Below, in pieces: positions 18,285 to 25,910 of a stretch of DNA of 64,000 nucleotides (its first letter is position 1; each line of letters begins with the position of its first letter). The notes under the pieces were generated by a model. It saw only the letters and a list, made by a program, of their open reading frames with translations, was not told the origin of the DNA and did not search any database. Position numbers and translations under genes: made by a program. The DNA comes from Streptomyces cinnamoneus (GTDB taxonomy: Bacteria; Actinomycetota; Actinomycetes; Streptomycetales; Streptomycetaceae): NCBI RefSeq assembly GCF_002939475.1, contig NZ_PKFQ01000001.1:1116001-1180000 (forward strand), read 5' to 3'.

Positions 18285-19705
18285 CCTGGACCAGCCAGAC
18301 CTTCGGCGGCGAGGCGCGGACGGACGCGGCCATCCGGACCGCCCTGCCCACCGCCTCCCGGAGCGAGAACCTCCGGCTGACGCTCCTCTACTTCCTGCCC
18401 AACTACCTCAAGGGCGTCTTCCGGGCCCGGCCCCGCGTGGGCCGGCTGGTGGCCCGGCTGGACCCCGGCCGGCACGGCGCGGAGACGATGCGGCGGCTGC
18501 GCCGCCGGCACGGGCGCGGACCGGTCGTGGTGCGCGGCACGTCCGGGCCCACGCTGCTGGTGCTCGACGCCGAGGACGCCCGGCAGGTGCTGTCCGGGCC
18601 CGTCGAGGTGTACGCGGTCGACACGTGGGAGAAGGTGAGCGGCTTCGCCGCGGTGCAGCCCGAGGCGCTGGTCGCCTCGCACGGCCGGCAGCGCACGGCG
18701 CGCCGTGCGTTCAACGACGCCGTGCTGGACGCCGGCCTGCCCGTGCACCGGCTCGCGGGGCACTTCCTGCGGGTCGTGGGCGAGGAGTCCAGGGCGCTGC
18801 TGGGCCCGGAGGCGGAGGCGGGGCTGACCGCCGGGCAGATCCGTGAGCGCGTCGAACGCGTGGGGCGGCGCTGCTTCCTGGGCGAGGCGGCGGCCGACGA
18901 CGAGGAGTTCTCCCGTCTGCTGGGGGAACTGCTGGCGGAGGCCAACTGGATGGGCGCCCGGCGCTGGAGGGCGGCCCGGACCCGCCGGCTGCGCCGGCGG
19001 ATGATGCAGCGCCAGGCCCGGTACCTGTGCGACGCCGACCCGCGCAGCCTGACCGGCCTGTTCCGGACGGCGCCCCGCGGCCCGGAGACCGCGCCCGAGG
19101 GGCAGGTGGCCCACTGGTTCATGGCGCTGGGCGTGGTGCACGCCGCCGTGGTGCAGACCCTCTCCCTGCTCGCCACCCACCCGCGCCACCACGCGCGGGC
19201 CGTCCGCGAGGTCAGGGAGGCGGACCGGCGCCACGGCGCCCACACGGTGGCCGGGTTCGAGGCCATGGACTACGTACGCGCCTGCGTCCAGGACGCGGTG
19301 CGGCTGTGGCCGCCGGTACCCAGCCTGATGCGGCGCACGACGGCGGAGACCCGGTGGCGGACGGCCGTGGCGCCGGGCGGGGTGAACGTCCTGGTGCCGG
19401 CCGCGTTCCACGCCCGCGACGAGGAGCGCATCGACTACGCGCACCGGTTCGCTCCCCAGAAGTGGCTGGACGGCACGGCCGGGGAGGACTGGGCCGTCAG
19501 CCCGTTCAGCCGGGGCGAGGCGCGGTGCAGCGGCACGGAGCTGGGGATCCTGCTGGCCACCGGCTTCGTCGCCGAGTTCCTGCGGGGCGGCGAACTGGCG
19601 GTGGCCGGCGTGCGGCTCGACCCCGGCCGGCCGCTGCCGCACGGCTTCGACGCCACGCGGCTGCGGATCGGCTACCGCCCCTGCCCGGCGCCGGAGGAGC
19701 GGTGA
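18281..19705 (+). CDS. atypical cytochrome P450, possible hydroperoxide-using type
   Basis: A 474-residue P450. The heme Cys is C416 in FSRGEARCSGTELG, which keeps the F-x2-G-x3-C-x-G pattern. Two usual features are altered. The K-helix ExxR reads D338-A-V-R341 (Asp for Glu). The I-helix (MALGVVHAAVVQTL) lacks the acid-Thr pair used to activate O2 with electrons from a reductase. P450s without that pair include CYP74/CYP152 enzymes and fungal Ppo P450 domains, which use peroxides or lipid hydroperoxides. No ferredoxin or reductase is adjacent. It overlaps both neighbours by 4 nt and lies one gene before an alpha-dioxygenase-like enzyme that could supply the hydroperoxide. The P450 call is firm; mechanism and substrate are inferred. 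Confidence 0.8.
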   Translation: MTWTSQTFGGEARTDAAIRTALPTASRSENLRLTLLYFLPNYLKGVFRARPRVGRLVARLDPGRHGAETMRRLRRRHGRGPVVVRGTSGPTLLVLDAEDARQVLSGPVEVYAVDTWEKVSGFAAVQPEALVASHGRQRTARRAFNDAVLDAGLPVHRLAGHFLRVVGEESRALLGPEAEAGLTAGQIRERVERVGRRCFLGEAAADDEEFSRLLGELLAEANWMGARRWRAARTRRLRRRMMQRQARYLCDADPRSLTGLFRTAPRGPETAPEGQVAHWFMALGVVHAAVVQTLSLLATHPRHHARAVREVREADRRHGAHTVAGFEAMDYVRACVQDAVRLWPPVPSLMRRTTAETRWRTAVAPGGVNVLVPAAFHARDEERIDYAHRFAPQKWLDGTAGEDWAVSPFSRGEARCSGTELGILLATGFVAEFLRGGELAVAGVRLDPGRPLPHGFDATRLRIGYRPCPAPEER

Positions 19706-21075
19706 CGACCGACAGCGGCACCCGCGCCGGAGCCGGCACGGACGCGGCCGCCCTGGCCGCCGTGGCCCGGACGCTGGGCGAGGTGGCGGGCGCGATCCGC
19801 GAGGCGGGCCGGGTGGTGACGGCCGTGTCCTGCGACCCGGCGCTGGCGGCCTCGCTGGGCCGCTCCCCCCGCAGCGGCCTGCGGGCGCTGCGGGCCCTGG
19901 GCGGGGCGCTGACCGCCCCCTCCGGGCTGGGCTACGCGCCGGACGGCGGACGGCTGGGCCGGGCGGCCCGGCTGGGCGGGTTGCTGACGGGCCGGGCGAA
20001 CCTGGCGGTGGACGTGGCGGTGACCTCGCTCAAGCTGCGGATCCGGCTGTGTTCGGCGCGGCATCCGGAGTTCGCCGAGGACGGCTTGGTGCGGCGGCTG
20101 CTGGAGGCCGTCGAGGCGGACCGGCAGACGCTCGCGCTGCGGATCTTCCGCGACGGCGTCCGCGCGCAGGGCGCCGACCGGGTGCTGTCCCGGCTGGCGC
20201 CGTCGCTGACCGAGGTCATGGCGTGGAACGCGCTGGTGGACGAGAACCCGTTCAACGACGCGGCGGCCTGGCACATCGTCACCGGCACCCGCCCGGACGG
20301 CGATCCGCTGCTGGGCCTGTCGATCGGGGCGTGGGCCCGCTGGGACCGCGGCCCCGGTAGGGCCGTCGTCCAGCCCCCGGACGCCGGCTTCCTGGACCGG
20401 CTCGATCCCGGCGGCGGCATCGGCGCCCATCTGCGGAACCTGGCGGTCCTGGGCAACGACGGCCGGATGCTGGTCCAGCGGGTGACCGGCCCGGACGACG
20501 TCACGCGGTACGTGGTGCTGCTGCCCGGCATGGCCTTCGGGCGGCCCCGCAACCCCACTCCGCAGGACCTGGTCGGCGCGGTGACCGCCGTGGGCCGCAA
20601 CGACTCGCCGTACACCCGCTCGGTCCGCAAGGCCCTGGTGCGGACGGTGCCGGAGGGGGCGTCGGTGGCGCTGGTCGGCCACAGCCTGGGCGGCATCGCG
20701 GCCATGAACCTCACCGAGATCCCGCAGGTCAACCAGCGGTGGCGGCTCACCCACGTGGTCGCCGTCGGCTCGCCGGTCGACTTCAAACGCCCGTACGACC
20801 CGAAGACGCGGGTGGTCAGCCTCGTCAACGAGCACGACGTGGTGCCCAACCTGGAGGGCCGCAGCCCGGTCTCCGTCTTCCCCGTGCCCGCCGACTGGCT
20901 GGAGATCACCTGGGCCGACCCCTCGCACGACTTCCCCCGGTGTCACGGCGCCGAGGCGTACGCGCAGGGCCTCGACGAGGTGGTGCCCCACGCCCGCGAC
21001 CAGGTGGACGCCCTGCTGGCCCCCTACCGCGGCCGGGTGGAGGAGACCGTCGTCCTCCGCCTCCACGACCGGTGA
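19702..21075 (+). CDS. alpha/beta-hydrolase, lipase class 3-like
   Basis: A 457-residue hydrolase. The C-terminal half holds the nucleophile elbow GHSLGG (Ser328), then VVAVGSPVDF, an Asp candidate in VNEHDVVPN, and a late His in SHDFPRCHG, the order of a lipase triad. The N-terminal 250 residues are helical with no recognised motif and may shape lipid binding. No signal peptide is seen, so it probably works inside the cell. GTG 19702 overlaps the P450 stop and has GGAGGAG just upstream. Lying between a P450 and a fatty-acid-dioxygenase-like gene, it may release fatty acids from a lipid or act on the oxidised product. Confidence 0.75.
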   Translation: MTTDSGTRAGAGTDAAALAAVARTLGEVAGAIREAGRVVTAVSCDPALAASLGRSPRSGLRALRALGGALTAPSGLGYAPDGGRLGRAARLGGLLTGRANLAVDVAVTSLKLRIRLCSARHPEFAEDGLVRRLLEAVEADRQTLALRIFRDGVRAQGADRVLSRLAPSLTEVMAWNALVDENPFNDAAAWHIVTGTRPDGDPLLGLSIGAWARWDRGPGRAVVQPPDAGFLDRLDPGGGIGAHLRNLAVLGNDGRMLVQRVTGPDDVTRYVVLLPGMAFGRPRNPTPQDLVGAVTAVGRNDSPYTRSVRKALVRTVPEGASVALVGHSLGGIAAMNLTEIPQVNQRWRLTHVVAVGSPVDFKRPYDPKTRVVSLVNEHDVVPNLEGRSPVSVFPVPADWLEITWADPSHDFPRCHGAEAYAQGLDEVVPHARDQVDALLAPYRGRVEETVVLRLHDR

Positions 21076-21139
21076 GCGCGGAAGCCGTCGCCCCCCTCCC
21101 ACCACCACCGAACCGACCGTTCCCCCTCTCTGGAGCGAG

Positions 21140-22903
21140 ATGACCCCGGCACCCCGGCCCCGCCGCGAGTGGCACGACCTGCCCTTCCCCCTGGCGCTGT
21201 GGGAGATCAGACGGCAGCGGGAGCTGCTGCGCGCCCACAACCTGCACGACACCCACGGCGCCGGAGGCGAGCGCCCCCGCCGGCCGAGCCCCGAGCTGCT
21301 GCCCCACCGCAGCTACGACGGCTCGGGCTACGACCCCGACGACCTCGACATGGGCCGCGCGGGCACCCGCTTCGACCGCAACTGCGCGCTGCCGCAGACC
21401 TTTCCCGAGGCGGAGCGCGACGGCCTGCTGGCGCCCGCCCCGCGCGAGGTCAGCAGGCGCCTGCTGAGCCGGGACGCCGGGTTCCGGCCGGCTCGCACCC
21501 TCAACCTGCTGGCCGCGGCCTGGATCCAGTTCCAGAACCACGGCTGGTTCAGCCACGGCGACAACGAGGTCGACCGGCCGCTGGAGGTCCCCCTCGCCCC
21601 GGACGACGACTGGCCGCAGTGCCCCATGCTCGTACGCCGCACCCGCCCCGACCCCCTCGCGCACACCGGCACCGGCCGGCCGCCGACGTACGAGAACACG
21701 GTCACCCACTGGTGGGACGGCTCGCAGGTCTACGGGTCGACCGAGGAGCGGTGCCGGGCGCTGCGCACGGGTGAGGGCGGCAAGCTGGCCGTCGTGGACG
21801 GCCGGCTGCCGGACGAGAGGCGCGCGGGGCTCTCCGGCATCGACGCCACGGGCTTCAACGACAACTACTGGGTGGGCCTGTCGCTGCTGCACACACTCTT
21901 CGCCAAGGAGCACAACGCGATCTGCGACCGCATCGCCTCCTGCCACCCGACCTGGGACGACGAGCGGCTCTTCCACACCGCGCGGCTGGTGAACGCGGCC
22001 GTCATGGCGAAGATCCACACCGTGGAGTGGACGCCGGCCGTCATCGACCAGCCGGTCACCCGGGCGGCGATGCACGTCAACTGGTACGGGGTGCTGCCGG
22101 CCCGGCTGCGCCGCCGGATGCGGCGCTTCGGCCGCGGCGAGGCGCTCTTCGGCATCCCCGGCTCCCCCACCCGGCACCACGCCGCCCCGTACTCGATGAC
22201 GGAGGAGTTCGTCACCTCCTACCGGCTGCACCCGCTGATCCGCGACGAGTACGAGATCCGCTCGCACCGCACGGGCGCCCTCATCGAGCGTACGGGCTTC
22301 GAGCCGCTACAGGCGCTGGCCACCCGCAAGGCGGTGGACCACTGGGGCTTCGCCGACCTGTTCTACTCCTTCGGCTCCATGCACCCCGGTGCCATCACCC
22401 TGCACAACCATCCCGACTGCCTACGGGATCTGGCCCGGGTGTCCGGGGAGCGCGTCGACCTGGGCACCGTGGACGTCCTGCGCGACCGCGAGCGCGGCGT
22501 CCCCCGCTACACCGCCTTCCGCGCCGCGCTGCACCGGCCGCCGGTGCGGACCTTCGAGGAACTGACCGGCGGGGACGTCCGGCTGGCCGCGGAGCTGCGC
22601 GAGGTCTACGACGGGCGGCTGGAGCGGGTGGACACGATGGTCGGCATGTACGCGGAGCCCAAGCCGCGCGGCTTCGCCTTCAGCGACACGGCGTTCCGGG
22701 TGTTCGTCCTGATGGCGTCCCGGCGGCTGAAGAGCGACCGCTTCTTCACCAGCGACTACCGGCCGGAGGTCTACACGCCGGAGGGCCTGGAGTGGATCGA
22801 CCGCACGAGCATGCGCGACGTCCTGCTGCGTCACCACCCGGAGCTGGCGCCCGCCCTGGAGGGCGTGCGCAACCCCTTCGCGCCGTGGGCGGGGCCGCGG
22901 TGA
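21140..22903 (+). CDS. heme peroxidase-family fatty-acid dioxygenase (alpha-dioxygenase-like)
   Basis: A 587-residue protein of the animal heme peroxidase superfamily, closest in layout to plant alpha-dioxygenase and the dioxygenase domain of fungal Ppo enzymes. The putative distal heme His is H134 (FQNHGWF). WWDGSQVYGS is the conserved block after it. The proximal heme His is H364 and the catalytic radical Tyr is Y361, in YRLHPLI (Y-x-x-H as in cyclooxygenases). The 230-residue distance between the two His is close to that in plant alpha-dioxygenases. Such enzymes oxygenate fatty acids to 2-hydroperoxides. It lies 64 bp after the lipase gene and overlaps the next small gene by 4 nt. No signal peptide is seen. 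Regiochemistry cannot be read from sequence. Confidence 0.82.
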   Translation: MTPAPRPRREWHDLPFPLALWEIRRQRELLRAHNLHDTHGAGGERPRRPSPELLPHRSYDGSGYDPDDLDMGRAGTRFDRNCALPQTFPEAERDGLLAPAPREVSRRLLSRDAGFRPARTLNLLAAAWIQFQNHGWFSHGDNEVDRPLEVPLAPDDDWPQCPMLVRRTRPDPLAHTGTGRPPTYENTVTHWWDGSQVYGSTEERCRALRTGEGGKLAVVDGRLPDERRAGLSGIDATGFNDNYWVGLSLLHTLFAKEHNAICDRIASCHPTWDDERLFHTARLVNAAVMAKIHTVEWTPAVIDQPVTRAAMHVNWYGVLPARLRRRMRRFGRGEALFGIPGSPTRHHAAPYSMTEEFVTSYRLHPLIRDEYEIRSHRTGALIERTGFEPLQALATRKAVDHWGFADLFYSFGSMHPGAITLHNHPDCLRDLARVSGERVDLGTVDVLRDRERGVPRYTAFRAALHRPPVRTFEELTGGDVRLAAELREVYDGRLERVDTMVGMYAEPKPRGFAFSDTAFRVFVLMASRRLKSDRFFTSDYRPEVYTPEGLEWIDRTSMRDVLLRHHPELAPALEGVRNPFAPWAGPR

Positions 22904-23181
22904 CGGCCCCGGCCCGCGCGTCCTGGTCAAAGGCGGTGCGGGCCCAGGCCCTGCGGCTGCGGGAACAGGCGGGGCGGTTGCGTGAGGCCGCCGCGGCGGT
23001 GACGCTGCCCGGCGCGGAGGGCGCGGCGGTGCGCCGGCGGATCACGGGCCAGGCGGACCGCGCGGAGACGGCGGCGGCGGCGCTGGAGCACGCGGCGGAC
23101 GACCTGCTCGCCCACGAGGCGGTGCTGGCCGCCCTCGCGCGCAGGCGGCGGGAGGGCGGCGCGGCCCGGAACATCGGCTGA
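22900..23181 (+). CDS. small helical coiled-coil protein
   Basis: A 93-residue Ala/Arg/Glu-rich protein predicted to be nearly all helix, with heptad-like stretches such as QALRLREQAGRLREAAA and ALEHAADDLLAHEAVLAALA. GTG 22900 overlaps the dioxygenase stop (GTGA), so it is translationally coupled to the oxidation operon and ends at its terminator. No catalytic motif is seen. It might be a membrane-association or scaffold factor, but no function can be claimed. Confidence 0.55.
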   Translation: MTAPARASWSKAVRAQALRLREQAGRLREAAAAVTLPGAEGAAVRRRITGQADRAETAAAALEHAADDLLAHEAVLAALARRRREGGAARNIG

Positions 23182-23182
23182 G

Positions 23183-23219
23183 GGCGGGCCGGGGGAGCAC
23201 CCCGCTCCCCCGGCCCGCC
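23183..23219. terminator. terminator of the lipid-oxidation operon
   Basis: A perfect 16-bp stem (23183-23198 with 23204-23219) and an ACCCC loop begin 2 nt after the last stop codon. It also serves the convergent gene ending at 23224. Confidence 0.85.
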
Positions 23220-23223
23220 GCCG

Positions 23224-23562
23224 TCACCGGCAGACGAGCCGCCCCTCGGCCGTCGCGTACCACCGGTCGCCGCGCAGCTCCGCCAGGCCGTGGCCGGCGA
23301 GGCCGGTGACGTGCTTGACGATCGTGCGCGCCTGATAGCCGACGGTGGCGCACAGGTCGTCCACGGACGCCCCGCCGTCACCGGCCTCGCGCAGCCCGTC
23401 CCAGGTCCGCGCCTCGTGCCGGCCGAGGTCGGGCACCTGGCGCGGCTCGGACCGCGCCTCCGGCCTGCTCTCGGGGCGCGGGGTGCGCGGGCGGGAGGAC
23501 CCCACCGGGCGTGGGGTGCGGTTGACCCTGCGGTGTCGGCGGCCCTTCTGGCGCTTGCTCAT
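23224..23562 (-). CDS. small winged-helix-like DNA-binding protein
   Basis: A 112-residue protein. The N-terminal half is very basic (MSKRQKGRRHRRVNRTPRP and onward) and probably disordered. The C-terminal half looks like a small winged helix: TWDGLREAGDGGASVDDLC, then VGYQARTIVKHVTGLAGHG and a wing ending RWYATAEGRLVC. ATG 23562 has only a distant GGAG. It is convergent with the oxidation operon. It may be a nucleoid-type or regulatory DNA-binding protein. Confidence 0.55.
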   Translation of the reverse strand: MSKRQKGRRHRRVNRTPRPVGSSRPRTPRPESRPEARSEPRQVPDLGRHEARTWDGLREAGDGGASVDDLCATVGYQARTIVKHVTGLAGHGLAELRGDRWYATAEGRLVCR

Positions 23563-23735
23563 GGCTGAACCACTGCTCCGTCCTGCGTCGTCGTCCTGCG
23601 GTGCCGGTGCGTCAAACTCGGCACCGCACCACCCGGTTACGACAATTCCACTAGGTGTGCCCGACATCACGCACCGTGACGCGCGGATGTTCATAGGAGC
23701 ATTCATACGAGATGCGTACGGAACAGCTGGTCCCA

Positions 23736-23792
23736 CCACGGGAAGGGGCCCCGGTCCGGCCGTCGCGGCCTGGACCGGGGCCCTTCCCGTGG
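23736..23792. terminator. strong long-stem terminator
   Basis: A roughly 21-bp stem with one bulged G (CCACGGGAAGGG on the left arm) encloses about 14 nt. It lies directly past the stop of the secreted-protein gene ending at 23798. Confidence 0.8.
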
Positions 23793-23797
23793 GGTCG

Positions 23798-24199
23798 TCA
23801 GAGGGAGAACGCCCCGAGGGAGGCGGACGTCACCGGCGAGGCGGGCTTGAACGCGTAGTCGAACGTCTTCTTCGCCTGGTGATCGCTGCTGAAGTGCGGG
23901 CAGACGATGGGCCCGATCATCCCGTCGTCCGGACCCATGTGGAGGTACCAGCCGGCGCAGCGGCCGTCCGGCGCGCCCCAGCCGCTGCCGGGCAGCAGGT
24001 CCTCGACGTAGCCGGTGACGCGGGTGGTGCCGTCGCTCTGCGGGCACAGCGATATCTCGCCACGCCCGAAGGACCGCTGGTCGGCGGCGGTGACGCAGGC
24101 GGAGGCGGCGGAGGGCGCGGCCTGGGAGGCGGGCGCGGCGAGCAGCGTCAGCGCCCCGGCGGCCGCGGCGGCGGCCGCGGTACGGGCAAGGGACTTCAT
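23798..24199 (-). CDS. small secreted protein
   Basis: A 133-residue protein with a clear Sec signal peptide (MKSLARTAA, a long Ala-rich hydrophobic core, then APASQA before the mature part). The mature region of about 100 residues has four Cys, which could form two disulfides, and no recognised domain. ATG 24199 has an AAGGA site at good spacing. It is monocistronic with its own terminator. Function unknown. Confidence 0.7.
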   Translation of the reverse strand: MKSLARTAAAAAAAGALTLLAAPASQAAPSAASACVTAADQRSFGRGEISLCPQSDGTTRVTGYVEDLLPGSGWGAPDGRCAGWYLHMGPDDGMIGPIVCPHFSSDHQAKKTFDYAFKPASPVTSASLGAFSL

Positions 24200-24343
24200 G
24201 GGTTTTCCTTCCCCCTGAGGAAACGGTACGAGCACGCGCAGACAACCACGCGCGCATCAGCGACACCAGCAGGTGTTCAGCCGTTCGCATCCGGCACAGG
24301 TGAAATCCCGCCGGTCGGGCCGGGCCCGTAGCACCATGAGGGC

Positions 24344-25879
24344 ATGCTGCTGGCCGAGATCGCACAGGTGTCGGGGCGCATCGCGGCCACGAGCGCCCGG
24401 TCGGAGAAGGTGGCCCTGCTGGCCGGGCTGTTCCGGGACGCCGAGCCGGACGAGGCGCCGGTCGTCATCCCGTACCTGGCGGGCCGGCTGCCGCAGCGCA
24501 GGATCGGCGTGGGCTGGAGCACCCTGCGGCACGCCCCCGCTCCGGCCGGCCGGGCCACCCTGACCGTGGGGGAGGTCGACCGGGCGCTCAGCGCGATCGC
24601 CGCCGTGACGGGTCCGGGGGCGCAGGGCGAACGCAAGCGGCTCGTCGGCGCGTTGCTGGCGGCGGCCACGGCCGAGGAGCAGCACTTCCTCCTCCGGCTG
24701 ATCGGGGGCGAGCTGCGGCAGGGCGCCCTGGACGCGCTGGCCGTGGAGGGGCTGGCGGCCGCGGTGGGTGCGCCGCCGCAGGAGGTGCGGCGGGCGGTGA
24801 TGCTCGGCGGCTCGCTCGGCGCGGTGGCCCGGGCGCTGCTGGCCGCGGGCCCGGCGGCGCTGGCGGGGTTCCGGCTGGAGGTGGGGCGGCCGGTGCTGCC
24901 GATGCTGGCGCACAGCGCCAAGGACGTCGACGAGGCGCTGGACCGGCTGGGCCCGTGCGCGGTGGAGGAGAAGCTGGACGGCATCCGGGTGCAGGTGCAC
25001 CGGGACGGCGGCACGGTGCGGGTCTACACCCGCACCCTCGACGAGATCACCGAGCGGCTGCCGGAGCTGACGGCCGCGGCCCTGGACCTGCCGGTCTCCT
25101 CGGTGGTGCTGGACGGCGAGGTCATCGCCCTGGACCCGCAGGGCCGCCCCCGGCCGTTCCAGGAGACCGCCGGCCGGGTCGGGTCCCGGCTGGACGTGGC
25201 GGCGGCGGGCACCGCGCTGCCGCTCTCGCCGGTCTTCTTCGACGTGCTGGCCGTGGACGGCCGCGAGCTGCTGGAGCTGCCGGCCGCCGAGCGGCACGCG
25301 GTGCTGGCCCGGGTGGTGCCGGGGCCGCTGCGCGTACGGCGGCTGGTCGTCGCGGACCCGGCGGAGCAGCGGGACCGGGCGGCGGCGCGGGAGTTCTCGG
25401 CGGAGGTGCTGCGGCGCGGGCACGAGGGCGTGGTGGTCAAGGCGCTGGACGCCCCCTACAGCGCGGGCCGGCGGGGCGCCTCGTGGCTGAAGGTCAAGCC
25501 CGTGCACACGCTGGACCTGGTGGTGCTGGCGGCCGAGTGGGGGCACGGGCGGCGGCGGGGGAAGCTGTCGAACCTGCACCTGGGGGCGCGCCGGCCGGAC
25601 GGCTCGTTCGCGATGCTCGGCAAGACGTTCAAGGGCATGACCGACGCGATGCTGACCTGGCAGACGGAGCGGCTGCTGGGCCTGGCGCTGAACGACGACG
25701 GCTTCGTGGTGACGGTGCGGCCCGAGCTGGTGGTGGAGGTCGCGTTCGACGGTCTCCAGCGGTCCACCCGGTACCCGGCGGGGGTGACGCTGCGGTTCGC
25801 GCGGGTGCTCGGGTACCGGGAGGACAAGCGGGCCGAGGAGGCCGACACGGTGGAGACGGTGCTGGGTTTCCTCCCCTGA
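24344..25879 (+). CDS. ATP-dependent DNA ligase (LigB type)
   Basis: A 511-residue ATP-dependent DNA ligase. The N-terminal 200 residues form the helical DNA-binding domain (ERKRLVGALLAAATAEEQHF). The nucleotidyltransferase domain has the AMP-accepting lysine K210 in EEKLDGIRV. Later motifs are VVLDGEVIA, FFDVLAVDG, EGVVVKALDAPY and WLKVKP. An OB-fold follows with ELVVEVAFDGLQRSTRYPAG. This domain order matches archaeal-type ligases and the LigB-type ligases of actinobacteria, which supplement the NAD-dependent replicative LigA in repair. No Ku or LigD polymerase gene is adjacent. The ATG has no clear ribosome site, so the transcript may start close to it. Confidence 0.92.
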   Translation: MLLAEIAQVSGRIAATSARSEKVALLAGLFRDAEPDEAPVVIPYLAGRLPQRRIGVGWSTLRHAPAPAGRATLTVGEVDRALSAIAAVTGPGAQGERKRLVGALLAAATAEEQHFLLRLIGGELRQGALDALAVEGLAAAVGAPPQEVRRAVMLGGSLGAVARALLAAGPAALAGFRLEVGRPVLPMLAHSAKDVDEALDRLGPCAVEEKLDGIRVQVHRDGGTVRVYTRTLDEITERLPELTAAALDLPVSSVVLDGEVIALDPQGRPRPFQETAGRVGSRLDVAAAGTALPLSPVFFDVLAVDGRELLELPAAERHAVLARVVPGPLRVRRLVVADPAEQRDRAAAREFSAEVLRRGHEGVVVKALDAPYSAGRRGASWLKVKPVHTLDLVVLAAEWGHGRRRGKLSNLHLGARRPDGSFAMLGKTFKGMTDAMLTWQTERLLGLALNDDGFVVTVRPELVVEVAFDGLQRSTRYPAGVTLRFARVLGYREDKRAEEADTVETVLGFLP

Positions 25880-25910
25880 CCCGCCCCGGGGACGACGCGG
25901 CGGGCGGCCC

